Virus record (IMG/VR): IMGVR_UViG_3300046558_000079
Coordinates: 1 to 44,792 of that record
DNA: 44,792 nucleotides
Source: a virus
Reading direction: 5' to 3' (one strand)
Of this stretch, positions 1-8,644 are shown one piece after another (position 1 is the stretch's first letter; every line of letters starts with the position of its first letter). Position numbers and translations under genes: made by a program. The notes under the pieces were generated by a model. It searched no databases. It was given only the letters and a program-made list of their open reading frames with translations, and was not told the DNA's origin.

Positions 1-1515
1 GTGGAAGAAGCCACTAAAGGCTCTACGGGGCAGGATCAAGATAGGATAATAGGCCGTATCAATAAAGAAGCAGCTGAAGCTAGAGGAAAACTAGACAAAC
101 TTGCAGATCGCATGTCCACGGTTAAAAAGTTAGCTGAAGATCGAGACAAAGCTGATAATGTTTATGAAAAGTATGGCGATGGTGCTAACGAAGCAGCGCG
201 CGCCTTGTCTAAATTACATGAGCAGCAAAAACTTATTCAAGCCAACGCTAGCGGCAAAAATCCCACAGAAATCTTTAATGCTATGGCTGGCGTTCAGCAG
301 GAATACAACAAGAAGATTAAAGAAATTAATAAGGGAACTAAACCAAAGGTAGACCATACCGGAGGTGCGGCTTCTTCGTATCTTGACGGTGCTGCGAAAG
401 ATACTATAAAGTATAATAAAGCACAGGAAGCTCTTGAGAAACAACTCAAGAAGGGTCAAATAACACAGGCTGAGTATAACAAAGGCCTTGCTGAACTTAG
501 GGATCAGTACGGCGGCGTTCTTCCGGGTTCTTCCGCCTTCACTTCTGATTTTGAGAAACTAAGAAACGAATTGATGCCGTCAACAACGGCACTTGATGAG
601 TTTACTCAGAAGAAGCAACTCCTTGATCAAGAATTTGCCAACACTGGTAATCTTCAGGAATACACTGAGCTATTGACTCGCCTGAAGAAGCAATATTCTG
701 AAGCTGCTTCAGGTGGTAGTTCTCCATGGATTTCGGGTATCAATAAAGGCTTGACCGATCTAACTAAAACATCTGAGGATTTCACTACGGATGTTGCTGG
801 CGCTGTTTCCAATGCTTTCAACGGTCTTGAGGATGCTTTGACGAGTTGGGTAACAACAGGTAAAATGGATTTCAAATCTTTGGCTCAGAGTATCTTAGGT
901 GATATTGCTAGAATCGTTATTCGTTACACAGTGATTCAGCCGATCATCAAAGCATTGTCTGGTGCTTTTGGTGGTATGTTCGGCGGCGGTTCAAGTTCAT
1001 TAGGTGGATTTGATCTTGGCGGCGGCATGTCGGCTATTTCAACTCCAATGACTTTTGCCAATGGTGGAGCATTTAATTCAGGAAAACTCATTGCTTTTGC
1101 TAACGGGGGCTTGACAAATGGTTCAAACAATGGTATAGTAAATTCTCCTACCACATTTGGAATGTCAGGAAATAGAACTGGCTTAATGGGTGAGGCTGGA
1201 CCTGAAGCGATTATGCCTCTTAAAAGAGCAGCTGATGGTTCATTAGGCGTCCAAGCCAGCGGTGCGGTTCAAGCTTCGTCTTCAGCTGTTTTTGTTCAGC
1301 CCAAAATTAATTTGAATGTTATAAATAACGGAACTAATGCTAACGCCTCAACTTCAACGAAACAAAATTCAGATGGTTCGTTGGATGTTAATGTTCTACT
1401 TGAACAAATTAAAGACGGTGTGGCCAAAGATATTTCCAAGGGTGGTACTAGCCTTAATAAAGCTATTGAAGGCCGTTACGGTTCTTCACCAGCCGCTGGC
1501 AATAAGAGAAGATAA
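1..1515 (+). CDS. Tail tape measure protein, C-terminal part (cut by window edge)
   Basis: This is the C-terminal 504 residues of a lambda-family tape measure protein, which sets tail length and is threaded through the tail tube. The frame is open to the first base, so the GTG at position 1 is probably internal. The first ~240 residues are charged and coiled-coil-like. Residues ~275-330 (the TSWVTTGKMDFKSLAQSI stretch, then a hydrophobic run) match the conserved C-terminal domain of lambda-type tape measures. A Gly/Ser-rich section follows, with the FANGG and MGEAGPEAIMPLKR motifs typical of this family. The last ~30 residues (VAKDI...LNKAIEGRYG) are repeated in the small gene at 8124-8360. 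It is followed 9 bases later by a minor tail gene. Family assignment is firm; the missing N-terminus is outside the window. Confidence 0.9.
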   Translation: MEEATKGSTGQDQDRIIGRINKEAAEARGKLDKLADRMSTVKKLAEDRDKADNVYEKYGDGANEAARALSKLHEQQKLIQANASGKNPTEIFNAMAGVQQEYNKKIKEINKGTKPKVDHTGGAASSYLDGAAKDTIKYNKAQEALEKQLKKGQITQAEYNKGLAELRDQYGGVLPGSSAFTSDFEKLRNELMPSTTALDEFTQKKQLLDQEFANTGNLQEYTELLTRLKKQYSEAASGGSSPWISGINKGLTDLTKTSEDFTTDVAGAVSNAFNGLEDALTSWVTTGKMDFKSLAQSILGDIARIVIRYTVIQPIIKALSGAFGGMFGGGSSSLGGFDLGGGMSAISTPMTFANGGAFNSGKLIAFANGGLTNGSNNGIVNSPTTFGMSGNRTGLMGEAGPEAIMPLKRAADGSLGVQASGAVQASSSAVFVQPKINLNVINNGTNANASTSTKQNSDGSLDVNVLLEQIKDGVAKDISKGGTSLNKAIEGRYGSSPAAGNKRR

Positions 1516-1523
1516 TAAAAATA

Positions 1524-2006
1524 ATGGATCAGTGGCCTACTAATCTTAACTATACATTAGATCGCGGCTCTTTCTCGATTGAAGAGAAAGAACCGGCACG
1601 CACTGATTTTGATGATGGTCCGCAGTTGGTGAGAGTGAGATTTAATAATCCTCTTCTCACTTACAGCGGCACCTTAACCATGACAAATGACGAGTTCATG
1701 GTTTTTAGAAGTTTTTATTTCGGTACACTTAATCAAGGCAGTAGATGGTTTGAACTTCCTGTTTGGGAAGGAAACAGTTACACCGTCAGAAAAGCAAGAT
1801 TTGCTGAAAAATACTCGGTTAAAGACGAGGGCTGGAACCAATACACAGTCACCATTAAATTAGATGTTAGAAATTATTTTTATTACAATACATTTTCTAC
1901 TTATTTTATCAGCATCTATGGCGCAGATTTCGCGATAGAATTGGCTGACAAACTTCAAATTATAGTAAATCAAACTTACCCGACAATTATGGCAGACTAT
2001 TTATAA
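1524..2006 (+). CDS. Minor tail protein, lambda gpM-like position
   Basis: A 160-residue protein directly after the tape measure and directly before the DUF1833-type tail protein, which is where lambda-like tails keep gpM. The sequence is beta-rich, with aromatic patches (RSFYFGTLNQGSRWFELPVW) common in phage minor tail proteins that sit at the tail tip. I see no enzyme motif. The stop is followed immediately by the next ATG, so translation is probably coupled. No good Shine-Dalgarno is visible before the ATG. The assignment rests on gene order and general resemblance; the name could equally be tail completion or distal tail protein. Confidence 0.65.
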   Translation: MDQWPTNLNYTLDRGSFSIEEKEPARTDFDDGPQLVRVRFNNPLLTYSGTLTMTNDEFMVFRSFYFGTLNQGSRWFELPVWEGNSYTVRKARFAEKYSVKDEGWNQYTVTIKLDVRNYFYYNTFSTYFISIYGADFAIELADKLQIIVNQTYPTIMADYL

Positions 2007-2582
2007 ATGGCAACATCTGACGACATTTGGGACCAAGCTATCCAAGAAGCTTATGCTTCCGCGCCTTCCGGCGAAATAATTCTGTATACGCTGGAACTTC
2101 GCCACCCATCTTTTGTGGATAGCAATGGAGACTTAACTCCTATTAGGTTGGTTAGGGATAATGGAGAGCTTCTTGAAGAAGGCGATCCTGATATTTTTGG
2201 GTATGATTTCACGCTTGAAGATGACGCCCCGGTAAATGCGGGAGAAGTGGTTCGCTACGTCTCCTGTATGTTTGATTTTGAACTTCCGGCGCAGCAAGAA
2301 GGAAGTCTGCCAACCATCGAAATCGTTATCGATAACGTAACTAAAGAAGTTGGAAAATATTTAGATTCAGTTGTTGAACTGGACACTAGCATTGAGGTTA
2401 CTTATAGAGAATATCTGTTAAGCGATTTAGAAGTACCTCAGTTTATTTTGAACGGCATGTCGATTCAATCAATAGATACCACAGTAACTCGTGTAACCGC
2501 TACGGCCAGTTTTGCCGATCTGGTTAACAGAAACTTTCCGGGAAAGTTATACAGACCTGAAGAGTTTAGAGGTTTGATTTAA
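2007..2582 (+). CDS. DUF1833-type minor tail protein, lambda gpL-like position
   Basis: A 191-residue protein whose N-terminus (IQEAYASAPSGEIILYTLEL, then RHPSF) carries the signature of the DUF1833 family of phage tail proteins. In lambda-like order this family occupies the gpL slot between the gpM-like protein and the NlpC/P60 peptidase, exactly as here. It is expected to form part of the tail tip. It abuts its upstream neighbour with no gap and is separated from the next start by one base, so the four tail-tip genes form one translational unit. I see no Cys cluster of the lambda gpL iron-sulphur type, so equivalence to gpL is by position only. Confidence 0.75.
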   Translation: MATSDDIWDQAIQEAYASAPSGEIILYTLELRHPSFVDSNGDLTPIRLVRDNGELLEEGDPDIFGYDFTLEDDAPVNAGEVVRYVSCMFDFELPAQQEGSLPTIEIVIDNVTKEVGKYLDSVVELDTSIEVTYREYLLSDLEVPQFILNGMSIQSIDTTVTRVTATASFADLVNRNFPGKLYRPEEFRGLI

Positions 2583-2583
2583 T

Positions 2584-3003
2584 ATGACAGATGATGAAAA
2601 ATTAATAGAAATTGTTTACTCTGTACTAGGTGTTAAATATGAATCTGGCTCTATGGGGCCAGATACTTTCGACTGTTGGGGTTTGGTCCGCCATGTTCAA
2701 AAAGAAGCGTTTGGTAGGGAATTACAAATTATTGAACCGCCATCTGATAATGCCAGAGATTTAGTTAAATTTATCAGAAACCATTCCGAACATTTAAATT
2801 GGGAAAAAGTAGATGCTCCGGTTCATGGTGGTGTGGTCGAACTATCCAATTCCAATAACCCACATCATATCGGGGTTTATCTAGATATCGACGGTGGAGG
2901 GATTTTACATTGCTCATTTGCCGGGGTTACTTTTGACCCTCTAATTGTTTTAAAAGCTTCTGGCTGGCGTCGTTTTAATTTTTATAAGTATAAACATGAT
3001 TGA
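2584..3003 (+). CDS. NlpC/P60 cysteine peptidase, tail assembly (gpK-like)
   Basis: A 139-residue NlpC/P60-fold hydrolase. The nucleophile Cys31 lies in the FDCWGLVRHV motif and the catalytic His95 in HHIGVYL, with the spacing expected for the family. In lambda-like tails this enzyme (gpK) sits between gpL and gpI/gpJ, is thought to help assemble the tail tip, and may cut cross-linked peptidoglycan during DNA injection. The JAMM/Mov34 domain that accompanies NlpC/P60 in lambda gpK is absent here, so only the peptidase half is present, as in many alphaproteobacterial phages and gene-transfer agents. It overlaps the start of the tip protein by 8 bases. Confidence 0.85.
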   Translation: MTDDEKLIEIVYSVLGVKYESGSMGPDTFDCWGLVRHVQKEAFGRELQIIEPPSDNARDLVKFIRNHSEHLNWEKVDAPVHGGVVELSNSNNPHHIGVYLDIDGGGILHCSFAGVTFDPLIVLKASGWRRFNFYKYKHD

Positions 3004-6000
3004 ATATAATTCACCTTTTGCTAATTTAAAAATTGATAACTATGTTTGCAGTGATACGTATTACGATATCGCTGACAAACTAGGTGCGCCTTATAAAAGA
3101 GAACCGGTAATTTGTGTACGCAACGGCGTACCGGTCCTTAGAAAGGATTGGGGGAATGTAGTCGGGATGAAGGAAGACGAGATTAAATTCGTTGTAATCC
3201 CTCGTGGCGAAACATTTAAAGATATTCTTAAAACCGTTGCTATCATTGCGCTTGGTATTGTCGCTGGTCCTATCGCTGGGCTTTTCGCGGCCTCTGGTAC
3301 ATTTGCGTTTGCACTCATTTCTGCCGCAATCGTTCTTGGCGGCACGTTTCTAATCAATGCATTCCTAGGCTCTTCAGTAAAAACCCCTAAGCAAGAATCG
3401 GCTCAAGCCGCTAGCCCTACTTATGATATTGGGGCTCAGGGTAATAGCGCCAGACTCTTAAATCCTATCCCAAGACTTTATGGGACGCATATTCTATATC
3501 CAGACTTTGCGTCACAGCCATTTCAAAGCTTTGAAAATAACGATCAATATCTATACCAATTGTTTTGCCTCGGTGTTGGTTATTATGATCTAATGAAAAT
3601 TAACATTGGCGAAACAGAATTGTGGGATACCACTTCTGGCTACAGCGGCTCGTTTTCCAATGTTCAGATAGAAGTCATTCCTCCCGGTGGAACTATTACA
3701 CTATTTCCATCCAACGTCAACACGTCGGCTGAAGTAAGCGGCCAAGAACTAATTGACACTTCTGTTTGGACCGGCCCATTTGTGGCTAACCCTAACAATC
3801 AAGCCACGGATCACCTCCAAGTTGACCTTGTCCTACCTCGCGGGCTTTACTACGCCAACGATGCTGGTGGTTTGAGCAATGCTTCTGTGAGCTACACAGT
3901 TCAAGTTAGACAGATTGATAATCTAGGCGATCCTATCGGAAGCTACATCACCGTACTTAACGAGACGTTTACGCTTGCCGATTCTACACAGCGTCGTTAC
4001 ACACGTAATATCTATGTAAGTCTCGGAAGATACGAAGTTAGAGTTAGAAGAACTAGCACGAAACAAACAGATTCTCGTTACGGTAATGATATTGTTTGGC
4101 AAAGTCTGAGAGCCTTCATCCCCGACGATAACATCTATCCAGATGTTACACTGTTAGCGGTAAAGATCAGGGCTTCTAATCAGTTAAGTAGTCAGAGTTC
4201 GACTCAAATCAATACCATCCAAAGGGGGAGAATTCCTTATTGGGATAATGGGGCTTGGCAACCACCAGCTGATACTAGCAATCCGGCATGGATCGCGGCT
4301 GACATATTAAGAAACACTGTTTACGGCGCTGGCCTGCCAGATAGTCGAATCGACATTGCCAAACTTAGTGAACTGGCTCAGATTTATGACTCCAGAAATG
4401 ATGGTTTCAACGGCGTCTTTGACACGGCCAGAACTTTGTGGGATGCACTAAATTCAGTTCTAGCCGTTGTTAGAACGCAGCCAATTCTTGTCGCTGGCAT
4501 GGTGACATTTGTCAGGGATCAACAACGCTCTCTAGCCAGAACTGTTATTACGCCTCAGTCCATTTTGAAGAACACTTTTAAAACTACGCACATTGCTAAA
4601 GGAGAAGATAGCGCTGACGATGTTATTGTAGAATTTAAAGATTCGACTACTTGGGAAGATTCTGAAATTCAATGTACTCTGCCGGGATCGACTTCGACAA
4701 AACCTGCAAGAATTCAACTTTTCGGAATCACAGATAGGTCTCAGGCTTGGCGCGAAGGAATGTATCACGCCGCGTCTAATTCTTATCGCAGAATTATGGC
4801 TTCTGTTTCGACCGAAGCTGATGGACGTTTGCTGCTCAAAGGCGATCCAGTTATTGTTAGCCATGACGTTCCGGGTTGGTCTCAGAACGGGTTGGTCGTG
4901 GATTATTTACCATCTGATAGAATTCTTGTTTTTGATAGAAACGTCACATTGAGTCAATCTGAAACAAATTATATTTCATTGAGACGCCGTGATGGTAAAG
5001 AATTTGGCCCGATAGAGGTTACATATACTGGTTTCACGAATGAGGTTCAATTAGAAAGTGGCTCGCTAGATGCTTTGGAAATTTCTCAAGACATTACAAT
5101 TGAGGAAGTTCTATCTTATGACGGCGAAGCCAAAGACACGGCTTTTGTCCTAGGTTCTACCACGGAGTACAAAAAGAGATTTATAGTTGTCGGCTCAACA
5201 ATGAGAGGCATCGATAAAGTCGATCTAACTCTGGCAATTGATGATCCTAGAGTATATAGCGCCGATACCGGTACTCCTCCTCCGGGTGTTACATATTATG
5301 GCCCCGGCGTTGTGCCTGCCGGTCCTGAAGTAACGAGCATTCATATATCTCAAGACCCATTGAGCGGCAGTGATCCAGTAGATATTAATGCTATCTGGTC
5401 CGGTGCTATTGGGGCGCAGAGTTATATTCTGCAAATTTCTTATGACGGAATTAGCTGGCAAACCGTTTACAATGGTTCCAACCTGAATTTCCAGATCGTC
5501 GCAAGTGCTGGTGATTTATATGTAAGGGTTGCGGCTTTTAATACCATCATCGGGCCTTGGAAATATATTGATCCAAATCCCCAAAGCTTTGGTACTCCTT
5601 CTCTATCTCCGGGTATAGTAAGTAACTTGGACGCAACAGCTGACGTTAATGCTGGTACACTTCAGGCCACGTTTAACGCCGCGCCACGTGCCACGTCTTA
5701 CAGAGGTGATGTTTATATTGAAAGCGTTGTAGGTAGCGGGAATTTTGATACTATCAAACTTTCTAAGACTGTATCGTCGCCGTTCTTATCATGGACCTCT
5801 TCTGAGATTACCGCTGCTGGCGGACCTTGGTCTAGGGTTCAAGTCAATGTTTATGCTATTAATGATTATGGCGAATCTGCCGCCGTGTCGGATCAAATTC
5901 TTGGTCTCACATTGGGTGCAGTTTCTGGATTATCCCTCACCTCGCCATATACCGGCGTAGAAGCTACGATCCAATGGAACACAGTTACGAGCGCCACGCT

Positions 6001-6484
6001 TTATAGAGTTAAAATTTATAATAATATTGGCACATTGGTAAGGCAAACCACGACAACTTCGAATAACTATTTCTATAGTAATTCACAGTTAATTGCAGAT
6101 GGCGGGCCTTGGAGAACTTTCTCCGTGAAAGTCAATGCTGAAAACTCAAGCCTAGTCGGGCCGGATACAACATTGAACGTTGCTGATAATGCACCAGCTG
6201 CACCTACGACAATCAGTTCAACAAGCCCAAGTGCGGGAAGAATTGATATCACGTGGAGCGCGGTATCTGGATCAGACATTATTAAATATCAAGTATTCAT
6301 GAGCACGGTAAACGGGTTTACTCCTGCCCCGGCAAACAGAGTATTTGATGCAAACGCCCTAGGTGTTTCAATTACTGGTCTGGCTTCAGGGACGACATAT
6401 TATTACAGAGTTAGTACAATCGATAGTTATGCCGGTGGTAACGGTTATCTCTATTCAACACAATTTAGTAGGACGGCAACATAA
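2996..6484 (+). CDS. Tail tip / host-specificity protein (gpJ-like) with FN3 repeats
   Basis: An 1162-residue tip-attachment protein, expected at the distal tail where it contacts the receptor. Residues ~1-75 form a small hydrophilic domain, followed by a strongly hydrophobic, glycine-rich stretch at ~78-125 that resembles lambda gpI. This suggests that the gpI function is fused to the N-terminus, since no separate gpI gene lies between the peptidase and this gene. The middle (~135-760) is the gpJ-like central fibre. The C-terminus holds about four fibronectin type III-like repeats starting near residues 780, 870, 985 and 1070; the last ends in the classic SGTTYYYRVSTID pattern. It overlaps the NlpC/P60 gene by 8 bases and the endolysin gene by one base. 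The repeats are probably the host-range determinant. Confidence 0.88.
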   Translation: MIEYNSPFANLKIDNYVCSDTYYDIADKLGAPYKREPVICVRNGVPVLRKDWGNVVGMKEDEIKFVVIPRGETFKDILKTVAIIALGIVAGPIAGLFAASGTFAFALISAAIVLGGTFLINAFLGSSVKTPKQESAQAASPTYDIGAQGNSARLLNPIPRLYGTHILYPDFASQPFQSFENNDQYLYQLFCLGVGYYDLMKINIGETELWDTTSGYSGSFSNVQIEVIPPGGTITLFPSNVNTSAEVSGQELIDTSVWTGPFVANPNNQATDHLQVDLVLPRGLYYANDAGGLSNASVSYTVQVRQIDNLGDPIGSYITVLNETFTLADSTQRRYTRNIYVSLGRYEVRVRRTSTKQTDSRYGNDIVWQSLRAFIPDDNIYPDVTLLAVKIRASNQLSSQSSTQINTIQRGRIPYWDNGAWQPPADTSNPAWIAADILRNTVYGAGLPDSRIDIAKLSELAQIYDSRNDGFNGVFDTARTLWDALNSVLAVVRTQPILVAGMVTFVRDQQRSLARTVITPQSILKNTFKTTHIAKGEDSADDVIVEFKDSTTWEDSEIQCTLPGSTSTKPARIQLFGITDRSQAWREGMYHAASNSYRRIMASVSTEADGRLLLKGDPVIVSHDVPGWSQNGLVVDYLPSDRILVFDRNVTLSQSETNYISLRRRDGKEFGPIEVTYTGFTNEVQLESGSLDALEISQDITIEEVLSYDGEAKDTAFVLGSTTEYKKRFIVVGSTMRGIDKVDLTLAIDDPRVYSADTGTPPPGVTYYGPGVVPAGPEVTSIHISQDPLSGSDPVDINAIWSGAIGAQSYILQISYDGISWQTVYNGSNLNFQIVASAGDLYVRVAAFNTIIGPWKYIDPNPQSFGTPSLSPGIVSNLDATADVNAGTLQATFNAAPRATSYRGDVYIESVVGSGNFDTIKLSKTVSSPFLSWTSSEITAAGGPWSRVQVNVYAINDYGESAAVSDQILGLTLGAVSGLSLTSPYTGVEATIQWNTVTSATLYRVKIYNNIGTLVRQTTTTSNNYFYSNSQLIADGGPWRTFSVKVNAENSSLVGPDTTLNVADNAPAAPTTISSTSPSAGRIDITWSAVSGSDIIKYQVFMSTVNGFTPAPANRVFDANALGVSITGLASGTTYYYRVSTIDSYAGGNGYLYSTQFSRTAT

Positions 6485-7560
6485 TGACAAGATTTTATTA
6501 CGGCACAGGGAGAAAAATTAGCGCTGCGGATTTCACTGCTCTAGCCAATAAGTACAACATCGCAGAATCGCGCCTCAGAGCCGTAGCAGAGGTAGAAGCA
6601 CGCGGTAGCGGTTACGACAGCCAGAACCGCCTAATCGCGCTGTACGAGCCTCATATCGCCTACCGCTACACCAAGGGCGCGGTAAGGGATAAACTCGTCA
6701 AGGCTGGCATTGCTTATAAGGATTGGGTACGCAATTACCCCAAAACATCCTATGACAGGATCGATCTTTGCGCCTCTATCGCGGGAGACGAGATCGCAGC
6801 TATGTCAACTTCGTTTGGCATGGGTCAGTGCATGGGCTTCAATCATGCCATGTTAGGCTTCCCAACCGCGCTATCCATGGTTCAGTGGATGGCTCAGAGC
6901 GAAGCTAATCAGCTTGAGGGTATTATTAAATTTGCTCAGGCCAAGGGTATCTTCGAAGCTCTGAAAAGTGGCAAGTGGGAAGTTTTTGCCGCTGGTTATA
7001 ACGGCAAGCAATATAAAGCTAACAACTATCACGTCAAGCTTCTAAACGCGGATCGCAAGTGGCAGGCCAAACTTAATAGCTCTAAGTTCACGCCTGTTTC
7101 GTATAGCAATCCAACTGTCGATATTGGCACGAAGGGCGCTGATGTTGAGGCGGTGCAGAGCGCGCTACAAACCGCTGGATATGATGTGGACTCTGATGGA
7201 GATTTTGGTGGTCACACTCAAGAAGTCGTGATGCAATTCCAAGAAGCTAACGGCCTAACCGTTGATGGCGAAGTTGGCCCACTGACGAAACAGAAGTTGG
7301 CTGAAGTTGTCGAAGATCAAGGTCAAGATCCAAGTGGCGTTTTAGGTCAACCTCCTGCTATTCAAGCCGGTTTCTTCAGCCGCTTCGGTTATTGGTTCTC
7401 ATCTATCCCGTTCGCTGGCGGACTCGCTTGGTTTCAGGACTGGCGAATTCTTGTTGCCATCTTCTTGAGCCTTATCGTTCTAGCTGTCCTAGGCATTCTG
7501 GCCCAAGATAAAATCATCAAGGCCTACACAAACTATAAAAAAGCGTTTGAGGATAAATAA
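6484..7560 (+). CDS. Endolysin: N-acetylmuramidase + peptidoglycan-binding domain + C-terminal TM
   Basis: A 358-residue lysin. Residues ~12-200 match the DUF3380 N-acetylmuramidase family, which cuts the glycan backbone of peptidoglycan. The AEVEARGSGY motif (with the probable catalytic Glu) and the LIALYEPHIAYRYT motif are typical. Residues ~217-278 are a PG_binding_1 domain (IGTKGADVEAVQSAL...FQEANGLTVDGEVGP). After a linker, residues ~323-342 form a clear transmembrane helix (RILVAIFLSLIVLAVLGILA), followed by a short basic tail. The C-terminal membrane anchor is unusual, because phage lysins usually carry an N-terminal SAR or signal segment or none. No separate holin is obvious nearby, so the anchor may replace or assist one. 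It is coupled to the i-spanin gene by a TAATG overlap. Confidence 0.85.
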   Translation: MTRFYYGTGRKISAADFTALANKYNIAESRLRAVAEVEARGSGYDSQNRLIALYEPHIAYRYTKGAVRDKLVKAGIAYKDWVRNYPKTSYDRIDLCASIAGDEIAAMSTSFGMGQCMGFNHAMLGFPTALSMVQWMAQSEANQLEGIIKFAQAKGIFEALKSGKWEVFAAGYNGKQYKANNYHVKLLNADRKWQAKLNSSKFTPVSYSNPTVDIGTKGADVEAVQSALQTAGYDVDSDGDFGGHTQEVVMQFQEANGLTVDGEVGPLTKQKLAEVVEDQGQDPSGVLGQPPAIQAGFFSRFGYWFSSIPFAGGLAWFQDWRILVAIFLSLIVLAVLGILAQDKIIKAYTNYKKAFEDK

Positions 7561-7895
7561 TGTTCAATCAAATTGGTGTATATCTGATCGTTGGTCTCTT
7601 GGCATTTGGAGCGCTAAGTTCGCTCTATGCCACGAACCAACATTTAAAAAATGAAGTTCTGCAAGTCAGTATCGAAAGAGATAATGCCAAGGCGGCATTT
7701 AAATCCAAAGCATTAGAAGTTGATAATTCTAAAGCGGCGCAGCAATCTCTTGAGAATCTACTGACACAGCAGAACGAAGCAAATAAACAATTAGAAGAAG
7801 ATTTGGAGAAACTTAGAAATGAACCTGAAAGCGATAATGGGAGTGTGTCTCCTCTCTTGGAGCGTAGCATTAGCGGGTTGCGCGGCGACAACTAA
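7560..7895 (+). CDS. i-spanin (Rz-like)
   Basis: A 111-residue inner-membrane spanin. An N-terminal transmembrane helix (~6-24, IGVYLIVGLLAFGALSSLY) is followed by a long charged coiled coil (~30-95), the Rz architecture. The i-spanin pairs with the outer-membrane lipoprotein encoded in the overlapping +1 frame from 7819, and together they fuse inner and outer membranes in the last step of lysis of Gram-negative cells. The start overlaps the endolysin stop (TAATG). The identification rests on topology, size and the nested partner gene, because spanins share little sequence. Confidence 0.85.
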   Translation: MFNQIGVYLIVGLLAFGALSSLYATNQHLKNEVLQVSIERDNAKAAFKSKALEVDNSKAAQQSLENLLTQQNEANKQLEEDLEKLRNEPESDNGSVSPLLERSISGLRGDN

Positions 7896-8124
7896 ATACG
7901 AGCCCCTGATTTATACCGTGGAAATTCCTGCCGCGTTGCGCACCTGTTCCGGCCTTCCCAAGAGGCCTACAGGAATTTACACGCAGCGTGAAGTAGGCGA
8001 ATTTATTATTAAATTGAATTCGGCTCGCCTTGATTGCAAATTGAAGCTCAAAGAAATTATTGGCCTGATCGATAAGCAGAACGAAAACGCGTTGAAGCTC
8101 AAAGAAGAATGGGGTCAGAAATAA
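7819..8124 (+). CDS. o-spanin lipoprotein (Rz1-like), embedded in the i-spanin gene
   Basis: A 101-residue lipoprotein read in the +1 frame relative to the i-spanin; its first 77 bases lie inside that gene and the rest extends beyond it. The signal peptide ends in the lipobox LAGC with Cys21 as the lipidated residue, followed by a periplasmic domain of ~80 residues. Two further Cys (~43 and ~73) could form a disulphide. The partly overlapped arrangement is one of the known spanin gene architectures. Its presence indicates a host with an outer membrane. The stop overlaps the ATG of the next small gene (TAATG). Confidence 0.87.
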   Translation: MNLKAIMGVCLLSWSVALAGCAATTKYEPLIYTVEIPAALRTCSGLPKRPTGIYTQREVGEFIIKLNSARLDCKLKLKEIIGLIDKQNENALKLKEEWGQK

Positions 8125-8360
8125 TGCTGATCACGTCCGAACATGTCACACTAGATATCACGGCGGAAGAGTTTGGGAAACTTGGATCAGATACGGTCCT
8201 GAGTATTTTAAAATTTGAGACTGTCAAGACCGTGGATATCCAAAATCTTCTTGATACGTTGAGAAGCGAAGTGGCCAAGGATATTGCTAGAGGGGCTACG
8301 GCTTTGAACAAAGCAATTGAGGGCCGATACGGAATAAGTTCTACATACGGATTTCGATAA
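8124..8360 (+). CDS. Small protein carrying a copy of the tape-measure C-terminal tail
   Basis: A 78-residue protein (83 if the ATG at 8109 is used; I prefer the ATG at 8124 because it overlaps the o-spanin stop as TAATG). Its C-terminal ~30 residues match the C-terminus of the tape measure at 1-1515: 19 of 30 aligned positions are identical, including VAKDI and LNKAIEGRYG. The codons differ throughout, so the copy is old and maintained at protein level. The N-terminal half (~40 residues, LDITAEEFGKLGSDTVLSI) is unrelated and unrecognised. It is the last gene of the late operon, just before the terminator at 8365. It may bind whatever the tape-measure tail binds, such as the tail terminator, the tip complex or a chaperone; this is inference. 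Confidence 0.75.
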   Translation: MLITSEHVTLDITAEEFGKLGSDTVLSILKFETVKTVDIQNLLDTLRSEVAKDIARGATALNKAIEGRYGISSTYGFR

Positions 8361-8364
8361 TAAA

Positions 8365-8388
8365 AAACCCCGCTTCTCAGCGGGGTTT
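8365..8388. terminator. Bidirectional intrinsic terminator between convergent operons
   Basis: A perfect 9-bp stem (8365-8373 with 8380-8388, core CCCCGC/GCGGGG) has a 6-base loop, TTCTCA. It is followed by CTTTTT on the + strand and preceded by an A-run that gives a U-tract on the - strand. It sits between the last rightward late gene (stop at 8360) and the last leftward gene (stop at 8393), so it most likely ends both transcripts. Confidence 0.92.
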
Positions 8389-8392
8389 CTTT

Positions 8393-8641
8393 TTAATCAT
8401 CAAAAGCACTATCTTCGGTTGCGTCTCGCGTCTTGTACCAAACTTCAAGCTTATCGAAGCCGCCAATCAATTCATCATTAAAGTAAATCTGAGGAACTTG
8501 CCTAAAGCCCCGAGCTTTAAAAGCTTGCAATTTTTCTTCCGTGTCGAGAATTTCTTTCCTGTAAGCCGCGCCTTTCAGGTCCAGCAAGGCATAAGCCTTG
8601 ACACAAAATCCGCAATTATCTTTACTGTACACTGTGAACAT
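8393..8641 (-). CDS. Glutaredoxin (NrdH/NrdC-like)
   Basis: An 82-residue glutaredoxin-fold thiol redox protein. The active site CGFC lies at residues ~10-13 after the first strand (FTVYSKDNCGFC), the cis-proline motif is VPQIYF, and the GGFDKL glutathione/partner loop follows. It lies 3 bases downstream of nrdF in a glutaredoxin-nrdF-nrdE-nrdI set, so it is almost certainly the electron donor that re-reduces NrdE. It differs from classic NrdH in the CxxC middle residues (GF), which are shared with some phage glutaredoxins. It is the last gene of the leftward transcript, ending at the shared terminator. Confidence 0.88.
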   Translation of the reverse strand: MFTVYSKDNCGFCVKAYALLDLKGAAYRKEILDTEEKLQAFKARGFRQVPQIYFNDELIGGFDKLEVWYKTRDATEDSAFDD

Positions 8642-8644
8642 TTT

